From Flavobacterium seoulense (GTDB taxonomy: Bacteria > Bacteroidota > Bacteroidia > Flavobacteriales > Flavobacteriaceae), in contig NZ_JNCA01000001.1 in NCBI RefSeq assembly GCF_000695795.1, forward strand, positions 62,001 through 126,000: DNA of 64,000 nucleotides. Reading direction: 5' to 3'. Of this stretch, positions 33,005 to 42,025 are shown one piece after another (position 1 is the first letter of the stretch; every line of letters begins with the position of its first letter). Made by a program: the position numbers and the translations under genes. A model generated the notes under the pieces. That model did not search any database, was not told the DNA's origin, and worked only from the letters and a program-made list of their open reading frames with translations.

Positions 33005-34966
33005 ATGAAAACCAGAAAACAAAAAATACTCTTAATTATAAAAATTGCAGTTGCTTTTATCGTAATTGCTGTTATTGGAATTTTTAGTTTTCGGGAAAAG
33101 CTTTTACAGCAGATTATAGCAAAGACAGCTACCAAAATGGAGTCAGATTACAACAGTCATTTTGTTGTGAAAAAAGCTTCTTTCGAAGGACTTTCGGGAG
33201 TTCATCTTGCTGATGTTGTTTTGGTTCCAAAAGATGCCGACACACTTTTTAAAATCCAAAAAATAAGAACCAGTGTCAATATCTGGCGTTTGTTAGTTGG
33301 TGACGTACAATTAGGAACATTAGAAATTAAAAATGGTTTTGTTCAACTGACTAAAAAAGGAAAAGTAAAAAACTTTGACGCTTTTTTAAAAAGAAATAAA
33401 AGCGAAGAAAATACCAGTGACAAAAGAGATTATGCTGCTTTTGCGTACCGGATTATATCCAAAGTACTCAACTTAATTCCGACTGATATGGATGTCGAAA
33501 ATTTGAAGTTCAAACTCGACGACAATGGGAAAAAAGCAACGATTGATATTAAGAAATTAGTATTGGCTAATAAAGAACTCGAAACTTCGATTAATGTTAA
33601 AACGAATACTTTTGCCCAACGATGGAAAATAAAAGGTTTTGCTGATCCAAGAAATAAAAAAGCCGATATCCGGTTTTTTAATATTGATACTGGTGCCATT
33701 AAAGTACCTTATTTTGACGAACGTTACAATCTCATTTCAAGTTTTGATTCAATTCGATTGAATATTGAAAACATTAATAAAAGCGGTGGCGAATTACATA
33801 TTGATGGTTTTACTTCGATTGCCAATTTGAAAATTAATCATGCTAAAATTGCCCGAAAAGATGTACTCATTAAAAATGCCCGTTTTGATTATCGCTTGCT
33901 TTTGGGTTCTGATTTTGTTTCGGTTGACAGCAGTTCGACGGTGCAATTTAATAAAGTGAAATTCCATCCGTATTTAGCTTACGAAACGGAAGAAGATACT
34001 ATTTATAAGCTCAAAGTGAATATTCCAAAAATGAAAGCGCAGGATTTTATCACTTCGCTTCCGGATGGATTGTTTACTCATTTTGAAGGTATGGAAGCTG
34101 AAGGCACTTTTGATTATAATTTGAATTTTGAATACAATAAAAACAAGCCAAAAGACTTAATTTTCGATAGTAATCTAAAGAAAGAGAACTTAAAAATTAC
34201 AAAATACGGCGAAGCCAATTTAAATAAACTCAATGGCGAATTCATTTATCGTGCGATTATCAATAATGTGTTGCAGCGTCCGGTTTTGGTGGGGAATTCT
34301 AATGTTTATTATACGCCTTTAGACCAAATTTCGCCTTACTTGAAAATGTGTGTTTTAACAACCGAAGATCCTTCGTTCTTTTCGCATCGAGGCTTTATCA
34401 ATGAAGCTTTCAAACAATCGATAGTTAAGAATATAAAAACGAAGAAGTTTTCCCGTGGTGCCAGTACCATTAGTATGCAATTGATTAAAAATGTTTTCCT
34501 GACAAGAGAGAAGACTTTGTCCAGAAAACTTGAGGAAATTCTTTTGGTTTACATTTTAGAAAACAACCGAATTGTAAGCAAAGAACGGATGCTGGAAGTC
34601 TATTTTAATATTATCGAATGGGGGCCAAATATATACGGAATTGGCGAAGCAAGTCAGTTTTATTTTCAAAAATCACCAGCCGATTTGACATTTAACGAAT
34701 GCTTGTTTTTGGCTCGAATTATTCCAAGTCCGAAGAAATTTATGTATCAGTTTAATGATGAAGGAAATCTAAGAGCGTCAGCAGAACAACAAGTTTCGTT
34801 TTTAACTAATTTAATGATAAAAAGAGGTTTGCTGACGATAGAGGATACCATTTTTAAAAGTCAGCCTACCATTTTAACCGGACCCGCAAGATCCTTACTT
34901 CGTATAAAAGTAAAAGATACCACAGTGGTTGATTCTTTGAAAATAAGTGATGAATTTGAGTTTTAA
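33005..34966 (+). CDS. GT51 peptidoglycan glycosyltransferase fused to AsmA-like periplasmic region
   Basis: This 653-residue protein has one N-terminal membrane helix (about 9-27). A long beta-rich periplasmic part follows (about 35-400, KKASFEGLSGVHLADVVL) resembling AsmA-type repeats. The GT51 domain lies at about 425-610: the catalytic Glu454 in TTEDPSFFSHRGF, then RGASTISMQLIKNVFL, RKLEEILLVYILE and IYGIGEASQFYF. There is no transpeptidase domain. GT51 enzymes polymerise lipid II into glycan strands outside the inner membrane. The combination with an AsmA-like region, which in other proteins bridges envelopes or binds lipid, is unusual compared with E. coli MtgA, which is only about 240 residues long. 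The gene is preceded by its own spacer and has no operon partner. Confidence 0.85.
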   Translation: MKTRKQKILLIIKIAVAFIVIAVIGIFSFREKLLQQIIAKTATKMESDYNSHFVVKKASFEGLSGVHLADVVLVPKDADTLFKIQKIRTSVNIWRLLVGDVQLGTLEIKNGFVQLTKKGKVKNFDAFLKRNKSEENTSDKRDYAAFAYRIISKVLNLIPTDMDVENLKFKLDDNGKKATIDIKKLVLANKELETSINVKTNTFAQRWKIKGFADPRNKKADIRFFNIDTGAIKVPYFDERYNLISSFDSIRLNIENINKSGGELHIDGFTSIANLKINHAKIARKDVLIKNARFDYRLLLGSDFVSVDSSSTVQFNKVKFHPYLAYETEEDTIYKLKVNIPKMKAQDFITSLPDGLFTHFEGMEAEGTFDYNLNFEYNKNKPKDLIFDSNLKKENLKITKYGEANLNKLNGEFIYRAIINNVLQRPVLVGNSNVYYTPLDQISPYLKMCVLTTEDPSFFSHRGFINEAFKQSIVKNIKTKKFSRGASTISMQLIKNVFLTREKTLSRKLEEILLVYILENNRIVSKERMLEVYFNIIEWGPNIYGIGEASQFYFQKSPADLTFNECLFLARIIPSPKKFMYQFNDEGNLRASAEQQVSFLTNLMIKRGLLTIEDTIFKSQPTILTGPARSLLRIKVKDTTVVDSLKISDEFEF

Positions 34967-35095
34967 CCACGAAGTTCACAAAGAAGGCGCAAAGCCATAC
35001 GAAGTTTTCAAAAAATAAACCATTAAGAAATTAAGTTTTAGTTAAAGATAATTTTCTAAATGTTCTTAACTTCTTAATGGTTCAAAAAATAGTTT
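34967..35095. repeat. Dispersed intergenic repeat, copy 3
   Basis: The spacer after the GT51 gene contains AACCACGAAGTTCACAAAG and GCGCAAAG, phrases of the family at 12262. A stem follows: ACCATTAAGAAATTAAG near 35021-35037 against CTTAACTTCTTAATGGT near 35066-35082. The second part is shared in style with the spacer at 48900. It separates convergent genes and probably terminates both. Confidence 0.55.
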
Positions 35096-35106
35096 TCTAA
35101 ATTTTA

Positions 35107-36141
35107 CTACGTTGCAGGATCAGGAATTACAGCATGAACGGCATTGATTTCGTTAATAATTTCGTCAGAAAGGATTAAATCAATAGATGAAATATTCTCT
35201 TTTAATTGTTCCAAAGTGGTAGCTCCAATAATATTACTGGTGACAAAAGCTTGTTGTGTTACAAAAGCCAAAGCCATTTGGGCTGGTGACAAATTGTGCT
35301 TTTTGGCAATTTCAACGTATTGTTTTGTTGCTTCAGTACATTTAGCGCTATTGTATCTTGAAAATTGAGGGAACAATTTAATCCTCGCATTCGGATTTTC
35401 GCCAGTTAAAAATTTACCTGATAAAACGCCAAAAGCCATTGGAGAATAAGCAAACAAACCAACATTTTCTCTTGCACAAATTTCGGCTGAACCTACTTCA
35501 AATTGACGATTTAATAAAGAATATGGATTTTGAACCGTCTTAATTTTTGGTAAATTATTGTATTTGCTTTCTTCCAGAAAACGCATAATTCCCCAAGGAG
35601 TTTCATTCGAAAGTCCGATGTGTTTGATTTTTCCTTCCTTTATAAAACCGTTTAAGGTTTCTAATATTAGTTGAATATTATCTTCCCAGGCGTCTTCCTG
35701 AACTTTAAAACCGCGTTGCCCAAAGAAATTTGTTTTTCGTTCTGGCCAGTGTAATTGGTACAAATCGATATAATCCGTTTGTAAGCGTTGTAAACTTTTG
35801 TCTAAGGCGTATTGTAAACTGGCAGGCGAAAAATCGACTTTGTCACGCATGTACCCAAAATTAGGATTGGGTCCGGCAATTTTTGAAGCCAAAACAATTT
35901 CTTCTCTTTTGCCTGATTTTTTAAACCAGGTTCCTATAATTTTTTCGGTACTTCCATAAGTTGCTTCGCGTGCCGGAACCGAATACATTTCGGCAGTGTC
36001 AAAAAAATTAATTCCGTTGGCTACAGCATAATCCATTTGGGCATGTCCGTCAGCTTCGGTGTTTTGTTGCCCAAAAGTCATGGTGCCAAGACATATTTTG
36101 CTCACTTTTATATCCGTATCGGGCAAAGTAGTGTATTTCAT
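35107..36141 (-). CDS. Aldo/keto reductase, Tas family
   Basis: This protein is 344 residues from the ATG at 36141; a longer frame would need a TTG at 36147. It follows the Tas protein of E. coli closely: LGTMTFGQQNTEADGHAQ at the start, the catalytic Tyr region FFDTAEMY, KIAGPN, YIDLYQLHWP and IQNPYSLLNR-like KTVQNPYSLLN, ending with LSDEIINEINAVH. It should be a cytoplasmic NADPH-dependent reductase of aldehydes; the natural substrate of Tas is unknown. The gene stands alone between a repeat spacer and a terminator hairpin. Confidence 0.9.
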   Translation of the reverse strand: MKYTTLPDTDIKVSKICLGTMTFGQQNTEADGHAQMDYAVANGINFFDTAEMYSVPAREATYGSTEKIIGTWFKKSGKREEIVLASKIAGPNPNFGYMRDKVDFSPASLQYALDKSLQRLQTDYIDLYQLHWPERKTNFFGQRGFKVQEDAWEDNIQLILETLNGFIKEGKIKHIGLSNETPWGIMRFLEESKYNNLPKIKTVQNPYSLLNRQFEVGSAEICARENVGLFAYSPMAFGVLSGKFLTGENPNARIKLFPQFSRYNSAKCTEATKQYVEIAKKHNLSPAQMALAFVTQQAFVTSNIIGATTLEQLKENISSIDLILSDEIINEINAVHAVIPDPAT

Positions 36142-36187
36142 TGTCAAATTTTAAAAAAAAAGCAAAGTTACAAAGGTTTGTAAATCA

Positions 36188-36220
36188 AAAAAGGTTCGAA
36201 ACAGTACTTCGAACCTTTTT
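36188..36220 (-). terminator. Terminator after OmpA-family lipoprotein gene
   Basis: AAAAAGGTTCGAA (36188-36200) pairs perfectly with TTCGAACCTTTTT (36208-36220) around a seven-base loop. It closes the minus-strand gene at 36240 and precedes the AKR gene. Confidence 0.88.
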
Positions 36221-36239
36221 AACTTTTATTTAATGCATG

Positions 36240-37181
36240 CTAGTTGATTTCGTTCAACATTTCGGCAATTTCGTCTAATCTTGGTGTTAAGATAATTTCA
36301 ATTCTACGATTTTTTGCTTTTCCTTCGGCAGTATCATTAGTTGCTAAAGGTGAAAATTCTCCTCTTCCGGCAGCCGTTAAACTCTTTTTGTTGATGGCTC
36401 GGTTTTCGCTCAAAATGTTCACGATTGCTGTTGCTCTTTTAGTCGATAAGTCCCAGTTGTCGGCAATTGGACCTGAACCACCGTAAGGAACATTATCAGT
36501 ATGGCCTTCGATAAGTACTGAAATATCCGGATTATCCGCAAGAACTTTTCCCAGTTCGACTACTGCTTTTTTTCCTTCAGAACTTACTGCCCAGCTTCCT
36601 GAACTAAAAAGCAATTTGTTTTCCATAGAAACATATACTTTTCCGTTTTTTTGTTCGACCGTCAAACCTTTTCCTTCAAATCCGTTTAAGGCTTTCGATA
36701 AGGTTTCTTTCAGTTTTCGCATAGTAGCTTCTTTAGCAGCAATCATGTCTTCTAATTCCTGTAAACGTTGTGCGTTTTTACTTAAACGCTCCTGTTCAAT
36801 AGATAAAGCTTTTTGTTTTGCTTCTAATTCAGCTAATAAATCACGGTTTTTCTTTAAATTAGTTTGCAAAGCTTCGTTGCTGTTTTTTTCTAAAGCATTA
36901 TAAGAATCCTGCAAACGAGCAATTTTCTCATTCAGTGCTTTTTGATCAGCTGTTAATTTATCTCGTTCTGATTTTATTTTGCTTAGCTCATTTTTTAAAG
37001 CGTCTCGATCTAATTCTAATTGATTTTTAGCTTTTAATAAATCGGCATTTTCATCAGATAAATTTCGGTTCTCTTTCTTTAAATCAGTAAGTTTATTTTC
37101 TAAATCAGTATATATTTTTTTAGAAACACATGAGGTCGAAAGTGCTAAAACTAATAATCCTAAGGAAATTTTTTTTATCAT
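36240..37181 (-). CDS. OmpA/MotB-family lipoprotein with long coiled coil
   Basis: This 313-residue lipoprotein (lipobox STSC, Cys18) has about 140 residues of coiled coil (25-165, repeated KxxxL heptads) and a C-terminal OmpA-like peptidoglycan-binding domain (about 195-300) with LIEGHTDNVPYGG, LSTKRATAIVNIL, GRGEFSPLATND and AKNRRIEI. The OmpA domain binds diaminopimelate in the cell wall, so the protein tethers the outer membrane to peptidoglycan; the coiled coil sets the distance or mediates oligomerisation. It resembles gliding-related and cell-envelope spacer lipoproteins in general shape only. It lies 68 bp downstream of the exonuclease gene and has its own terminator. Confidence 0.9.
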   Translation of the reverse strand: MIKKISLGLLVLALSTSCVSKKIYTDLENKLTDLKKENRNLSDENADLLKAKNQLELDRDALKNELSKIKSERDKLTADQKALNEKIARLQDSYNALEKNSNEALQTNLKKNRDLLAELEAKQKALSIEQERLSKNAQRLQELEDMIAAKEATMRKLKETLSKALNGFEGKGLTVEQKNGKVYVSMENKLLFSSGSWAVSSEGKKAVVELGKVLADNPDISVLIEGHTDNVPYGGSGPIADNWDLSTKRATAIVNILSENRAINKKSLTAAGRGEFSPLATNDTAEGKAKNRRIEIILTPRLDEIAEMLNEIN

Positions 37182-37249
37182 TTTTTATTTAATTTTATTT
37201 GAATCTAATTGTTTTTACCATTGCTATTGCTATTGTCATTGTTGTAAAT

Positions 37250-38014
37250 CTATTCTATATCTACAAGAACGGGGCAATGATCAGAATGTTTTGCTTCGGG
37301 CAAAATAAGCGCTCGTTTGATTCGGTCTTTTAAAGGTTCACTCACCAGGCAATAGTCAATTCGCCATCCTTTATTGTCAGCTCTTGCTGTTTTTACACGT
37401 ACGGTCCACCAGGAATAATGACCAGGTTCTTTGTTTAAATGACGGAAACTGTCAATAAATCCGTTTTTTAGAAAGATATCTAGCCAGGAACGTTCTGCCG
37501 GAAGAAATCCTGATACTTTAGCATTCCTAATAGGATCGTGAATATCAATCGCTTCATGGCAAATATTATAATCGCCACAAATGATAAGATTCGGAATTTC
37601 CTTTTTCAAATCAGTAATGTAATTTTGGAAATCGTCCATGAACATGAATTTATGGTTCAGTCTTTCAATATTCGTTCCCGAGGGCAAATACAGACTCATT
37701 ACCGAAAATTCGTCAAAATCAACGCGAACATTTCGTCCTTCGAAGTCCATGTGCTCAATTCCCGTGCCATAAACTACATTGTTAGGTTTAATCTTTGATA
37801 AAATGGCAACACCACTATAACCCTTTTTAGTTGCTGGAAACCAATAATGATAAGGATATCCGGCTAATTCAAAATCGATTAACGGAAGCTGTTCAGGTGT
37901 AGCTTTAATCTCCTGAAGACAAACTACATCAGGCTTTGCCTGTTCTAACCAATTAATAAAACCTTTTGAAATTGCGGAGCGAATTCCATTAACATTATAC
38001 GATACGATTCTCAT
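37250..38014 (-). CDS. xth: Exodeoxyribonuclease III
   Basis: This 254-residue enzyme of the exonuclease/endonuclease/phosphatase fold acts as an AP endonuclease and 3'-to-5' exonuclease in base-excision repair. The metal and catalytic motifs are all present: YNVNGIRSA (Asn7), CLQEIKATPEQL (catalytic metal Glu), KPNNVVYG, ICGDYNICHEAIDI (Asp, Asn), SWWTVR-like GHYSWW and the final HSDHCPVLVDIE with the Asp-His pair. Normal family length and an ATG start at 38014 support the full-length call. It is divergent from olsF, with 141 bp between the two genes. Confidence 0.95.
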   Translation of the reverse strand: MRIVSYNVNGIRSAISKGFINWLEQAKPDVVCLQEIKATPEQLPLIDFELAGYPYHYWFPATKKGYSGVAILSKIKPNNVVYGTGIEHMDFEGRNVRVDFDEFSVMSLYLPSGTNIERLNHKFMFMDDFQNYITDLKKEIPNLIICGDYNICHEAIDIHDPIRNAKVSGFLPAERSWLDIFLKNGFIDSFRHLNKEPGHYSWWTVRVKTARADNKGWRIDYCLVSEPLKDRIKRALILPEAKHSDHCPVLVDIE

Positions 38015-38120
38015 TTAACTTGTTTTTTTGATTTCCAAAAATACTAAAAAATAAATCGGCTTGTGTACAAAAACTTTAAAAACCAATGAAGCAAAATGGT
38101 CGGATAATGGAGTTTTTTTC

Positions 38121-38128
38121 TATCTTTG
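38121..38128 (+). promoter_or_regulatory. -7 promoter element of the olsF gene
   Basis: TATCTTTG fits TANNTTTG and lies 28 bp before the ATG at 38156. Confidence 0.45.
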
Positions 38129-38155
38129 TTTTTCGCTCAAAAAAATAAAAAATAA

Positions 38156-39958
38156 ATGGGTTTAGTCACCTCCAAAGAAGTTGCAAAAACAATCAATGTT
38201 GATAAATACGGGGTCTTAGGGACTTTTTCCGGATGGTTATTAATGAAGGTTTTAAAGATTTCTACACTAAATAAAGTTTACAATCGCAACAAACATTTGC
38301 AGGAAATTGATTTCTTAAATGGAATTGTAGACGACTTACAAATCAAATTTGAAATTCCCGAAGAAGACTTTAAAAGATTACCCAAAGATGGTGCTTATAT
38401 TACTATTTCAAATCATCCGTTAGGAGGAATTGATGGTATTTTATTGTTGAAATTAATGTTAGAAAAAGAACCTAATTTCAAGATTATTGCCAATTTTTTA
38501 TTACACCGAATTGAGCCGCTGAAACAATATATTATGCCTGTGAATCCTTTTGAAAATCATAAGGATGTAAAATCCAGCGTGGTAGGAATTAAAGAAACTT
38601 TACGCCATTTAAGTGACGGAAAACCGCTGGGAATGTTTCCTGCCGGAGAAGTTTCAAGTTATAAAGACGGACAGCTTATTGTTGATAAACAGTGGGAAGA
38701 AGGCGCAATTAAAGTAATTAGAAAAGCTCAGGTTCCTGTTGTTCCTATTTATTTTCATGCTAAGAACAGTCGTTTGTTTTACTTGCTTTCTAAAATCAGT
38801 AGTACTTTACGAACAGCAAAGTTGCCATCGGAACTTTTTAGTCAAAAAAATCGTGTAATTAAGGTTCGAATTGGTAAGCCTATTTCGGTAGCGGAGCAAA
38901 ATGAATACGAAAGTATCGAAGCTTACTCAGAATTCTTGAGAAAAAAAACCTATATGCTCGCCAATCCTTTCGAAAAAGAAAGTAAATTGCTAACGCCTTC
39001 GAATTTAAAGATTACAAGAAATCCAAAAGAAATAGCGACTCCTGCTAATGAAGAAAAAATCATTGCAGAAGTAAATGCTTTAAGAGATACTGATTGTCGC
39101 CTTTTACAAAGTAAAAATTACGAAGTCTTTTTTGCCGAAGCAAATAAAATTCCGAGTGTTTTACACGAAATAGGGCGTTTACGCGAGATTACTTTTAGAG
39201 AAGTAGGAGAGGGAACTAATGAATCTATCGATTTAGATAAATTTGACCAATATTATCACCATCTTTTTTTATGGGATGAGGATGCTAAAAAAATTGCTGG
39301 AGCCTATAGAATGGGATTGGGATCTGAAATATATCCAAAATACGGAATGGAAGGTTTTTATCTTAACGAACTGTTTCGTTTTGAGCCTGAATTAAACGAA
39401 ATGATGCACCAATCGATAGAAATGGGACGTGCTTTCATTACAAAAGAATACCAGCAAAAACCAATGCCGTTATTCTTGTTGTGGAAAGGAATTATTCATA
39501 CTACTTTGCGTTTTCCTGAACACAAATACCTTATTGGTGGTGTGAGTATTAGTAATCAGTTTTCTGATTTCTCAAAATCATTGATGATTGAGTTTATGAA
39601 ATCAAACTATTACGATCCTTATGTGGCACAATACATTCATCCAAAGAAAGCTTATAAGGTAAAACTAAAAGATGCCGACAAGGATTTTATTTTCAATGAA
39701 ACTGAAGCTGATTTGAATAAATTTGACAAGATTATTGACGAATTGGAGCCAGGTATTTTACGTTTGCCAGTATTGATTAAGAAATACATTAAACAAAATG
39801 CAAAAGTGGTTGCTTTTAATGTCGATCCTTTATTCAATAATGCGATTGACGGCTTAATGTACATTAGAATTGCAGATATTCCTGAAAGTACCATGAAACC
39901 TGTGATGGAAGAATTTCAGGCAGAACTTGAAAAGAAATTTAATGAAAAGGGAGAGTAA
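38156..39958 (+). CDS. olsF: Bifunctional ornithine lipid synthase, OlsF type
   Basis: This 600-residue two-domain protein has an N-terminal acyltransferase (about 1-290) with SNHPLGGIDG (His87, Asp93) and MFPAGEVSSY, the O-acyltransferase motifs, followed from about 310 by a GNAT-like hemolysin/OlsB-type N-acyltransferase domain (EIGRLREITFREVGEG, FLWDEDAKKIAGAYRMG, GRAFITKEYQ). In the OlsF family, described from Serratia and Flavobacterium johnsoniae, the C-terminal part makes lyso-ornithine lipid and the N-terminal part adds the second acyl chain, giving ornithine lipids, phosphorus-free membrane lipids. The protein acts at the inner membrane. It is followed by a hairpin that closes its transcript. 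Confidence 0.85.
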   Translation: MGLVTSKEVAKTINVDKYGVLGTFSGWLLMKVLKISTLNKVYNRNKHLQEIDFLNGIVDDLQIKFEIPEEDFKRLPKDGAYITISNHPLGGIDGILLLKLMLEKEPNFKIIANFLLHRIEPLKQYIMPVNPFENHKDVKSSVVGIKETLRHLSDGKPLGMFPAGEVSSYKDGQLIVDKQWEEGAIKVIRKAQVPVVPIYFHAKNSRLFYLLSKISSTLRTAKLPSELFSQKNRVIKVRIGKPISVAEQNEYESIEAYSEFLRKKTYMLANPFEKESKLLTPSNLKITRNPKEIATPANEEKIIAEVNALRDTDCRLLQSKNYEVFFAEANKIPSVLHEIGRLREITFREVGEGTNESIDLDKFDQYYHHLFLWDEDAKKIAGAYRMGLGSEIYPKYGMEGFYLNELFRFEPELNEMMHQSIEMGRAFITKEYQQKPMPLFLLWKGIIHTTLRFPEHKYLIGGVSISNQFSDFSKSLMIEFMKSNYYDPYVAQYIHPKKAYKVKLKDADKDFIFNETEADLNKFDKIIDELEPGILRLPVLIKKYIKQNAKVVAFNVDPLFNNAIDGLMYIRIADIPESTMKPVMEEFQAELEKKFNEKGE

Positions 39959-39981
39959 TAAATCTTTACTTTTGACCAATA

Positions 39982-40020
39982 AAAAAGTCGCTTATTAATT
40001 AATATAGTAAGCGACTTTTT
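39982..40020. terminator. Bidirectional terminator between olsF and TM2 gene
   Basis: AAAAAGTCGCTTA (39982-39994) pairs with TAAGCGACTTTTT (40008-40020). It lies between two convergent genes. Confidence 0.88.
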
Positions 40021-40022
40021 AT

Positions 40023-40304
40023 TTAAAACCAAGGTTTTCGGCCTAATTGATATGTTCTATAGAATTCTTCATCAGACTTAGTCAGATAAATAATTCCTTC
40101 TATAAGTCCTAGTAAACTTGTTATTGTTGCAAAACTTATCAGACTTAGAAAAAGCCAAAAAATACCTGTTTTGGTGTATCCTAAAAGGAATTTATGGATT
40201 CCAAAAGGACCAAGAAGTATAGCTAATAAACCAGCGGCTAATTTTTTATTATCTTCTTGATAAGGTTGCGGATTGTTCCAATGTTCATGTTTTGAAGTTT
40301 CCAT
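40023..40304 (-). CDS. TM2 domain protein
   Basis: This 93-residue membrane protein starts at the ATG at 40304 (a GTG two codons earlier is less likely). A polar N-terminus of about 20 residues precedes KKLAAGLLAILLGPFGIHKFLLG, then a second helix (GIFWLFLSLISFATITSLLGLIEGIIYL). These two helices joined by a short turn with GxxGxHxFxxG are the TM2 domain. Its function in bacteria is unknown; the family is widespread. It is followed upstream by a DUF805 gene on the same strand with 96 bp between them. Confidence 0.85.
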   Translation of the reverse strand: METSKHEHWNNPQPYQEDNKKLAAGLLAILLGPFGIHKFLLGYTKTGIFWLFLSLISFATITSLLGLIEGIIYLTKSDEEFYRTYQLGRKPWF

Positions 40305-40400
40305 AATCACTTATTTAATTGATTATTAATACTTAAAATTATGAAATTATATTGTAATGAGTATGAAATTGAGTCGGTATATTTTTAAATAAAAAAATGA

Positions 40401-40916
40401 CTATAGCTCAGAAGTTCCTATTTCATTAATTTCGGAAATATCATTTTTAGGATCTGGTCCATATTTATTTGAGCCTTTTTCTCCTTCAGTGCAAAATAAT
40501 ACTAACATCCATATTGATATTGCTAATAATGCTAAAAGCGGACCAAAAAAGGCTACACCCAATGAACTCATAGAAGGAGCACTTCCTGACATAAATAAAG
40601 ATAATCCGGAAACTACCATTACAATAACTAAGACTATCATAATTCCATAAGTAAGTAATAATAGTTTGCCGCTTTTACCAATATCATGAAGTCTTCTTAC
40701 CGAGACAGCCAAACTAGGAATAAAGATACCTAAACTATAAATAGTATTCAGAATTCCCGAATTTCCAAACTTAGTTCCTAGGGCATTATCGAGTAGAGTT
40801 AATATAATACTAACAATTATATTAGCCAATGTGAAATACCAATATTCACTTCTTCTGGCTCTACCGTTAAAATTTGCGTAGTTTTGAAAAACTACTTTTT
40901 TGTACCATTCAATCAT
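40401..40916 (-). CDS. DUF805 membrane protein
   Basis: This 171-residue protein has about four membrane helices (about 25-45, 60-75, 85-110, 120-140). The N-terminus FNGRARRSEYWYFTL and the phrase VSVRRLHDIGKSG are hallmarks of DUF805, a family of small inner-membrane proteins with unknown role, often near other small membrane genes such as the TM2 gene here. The C-terminal tail is acidic and soluble (GSNKYGPDPKNDISE). Confidence 0.87.
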   Translation of the reverse strand: MIEWYKKVVFQNYANFNGRARRSEYWYFTLANIIVSIILTLLDNALGTKFGNSGILNTIYSLGIFIPSLAVSVRRLHDIGKSGKLLLLTYGIMIVLVIVMVVSGLSLFMSGSAPSMSSLGVAFFGPLLALLAISIWMLVLFCTEGEKGSNKYGPDPKNDISEINEIGTSEL

Positions 40917-41005
40917 AATTAATTATATTTTTAGTTGGTTAATCCTGCTTTAGGATTTCGGTTACTAATATATGAATTTTACAGAAAAGTAGTACTGGTA
41001 TTTTT

Positions 41006-41950
41006 TTAAGAATATAATTTCTTAATCTTATCTACAATTACTTGCGCTAATCGCTCGTGACTTTCAAATGTCCAGCCAGCTACATGGGGCGATAATAATA
41101 CATTATCGGTTTCTAATAAATACTGAAAAGCTTCTGGCGTAGTTTTATCCTGAAATAAAGTTTCGAAAGATAATTTCTCATATTCTAAAACATCTAGTCC
41201 CGCACCTAAAATTTTTCCTGATTGTAAGGCTGTAACTAAATCGGCAGTTACAATGTTTTTGCCTCTGGAAGTATTAAAAATCCAGAATGGTTTTGCAAAA
41301 GCATTAATATAATCTGTATTGACCATCTTATCCGTTTCAGGAGTCCACGGAAGATGTAAGCTTAATACATCTGTTTTTTCCTGTAATTCGGCTAAAGAAA
41401 CTTGTTTTGCATTGGCATCGCCCACATTTTCTTTGATGTCATAACAAAGCACCTCAACATCAAAACCTCTTAGTTTTTTAGCAAACCATTTTCCCATGTT
41501 ACCATAACCAATGATTCCAACAGTTTTTCCGTCAAGTTCATGTCCGCGATTACTCTCTCTGTTCCAATGTCCGGAACGAATTTCCCTGTCGGCGCGATTC
41601 AAATTATTAAAAAGAGATAAAATCATTCCCAGCGTATGTTCGGCAACGGCATTTCTGTTTCCTTCCGGAGCAGCAATTAATTGAATGTTTTTAGACGAAG
41701 CATAGTCACAATCGATACTTTCTAATCCCGCACCAACACGGGCTATGAATTGCAAATTAGTTGCCTTATCTAAAAACGTTTTGTCTATTTTGAACCGGCT
41801 GCGAATTACAATTCCGTGATAATCCTCAATTTTTGCTTCAATTGCTTCTTTTGAAGAAGTAAAATCTTCATGGTTTTCAAAACCTGAGTCTTTCAGTTGC
41901 TGCATTAAAACGGGATTATTACTGTCGATGTGAAGAATTTTGATGCGCAT
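41006..41950 (-). CDS. D-2-hydroxyacid dehydrogenase (phosphoglycerate dehydrogenase-like)
   Basis: This 314-residue cytoplasmic NAD-dependent enzyme of the D-isomer 2-hydroxyacid dehydrogenase family has the substrate-binding start (about 1-90, VIRSRFKID), the NAD-binding core (about 95-285) with VGIIGYGNMGKWFAKKL, the Arg/Glu/His catalytic set in NTSRGKNIV, GAGLDVLEYEK and LSPHVAGWT. It resembles SerA but lacks the ACT domain, so it may make 3-phosphohydroxypyruvate or act on a related hydroxy acid. No serC or serB is adjacent. A strong hairpin separates it from the following spacer. Confidence 0.88.
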   Translation of the reverse strand: MRIKILHIDSNNPVLMQQLKDSGFENHEDFTSSKEAIEAKIEDYHGIVIRSRFKIDKTFLDKATNLQFIARVGAGLESIDCDYASSKNIQLIAAPEGNRNAVAEHTLGMILSLFNNLNRADREIRSGHWNRESNRGHELDGKTVGIIGYGNMGKWFAKKLRGFDVEVLCYDIKENVGDANAKQVSLAELQEKTDVLSLHLPWTPETDKMVNTDYINAFAKPFWIFNTSRGKNIVTADLVTALQSGKILGAGLDVLEYEKLSFETLFQDKTTPEAFQYLLETDNVLLSPHVAGWTFESHERLAQVIVDKIKKLYS

Positions 41951-41983
41951 AATAATTTGTATGTTGAGGCATCAAAAATAACA

Positions 41984-42025
41984 AAAAACCATTTCTAAAT
42001 TTAGATAAACTTAGAAATGGTTTTT
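41984..42025. terminator. Hairpin upstream of dehydrogenase gene
   Basis: AAAAACCATTTCTAA (41984-41998) pairs perfectly with TTAGAAATGGTTTTT (42011-42025). It can terminate transcripts entering from either side and would close the small frame at 42092-42169 if that is a gene. Confidence 0.85.
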
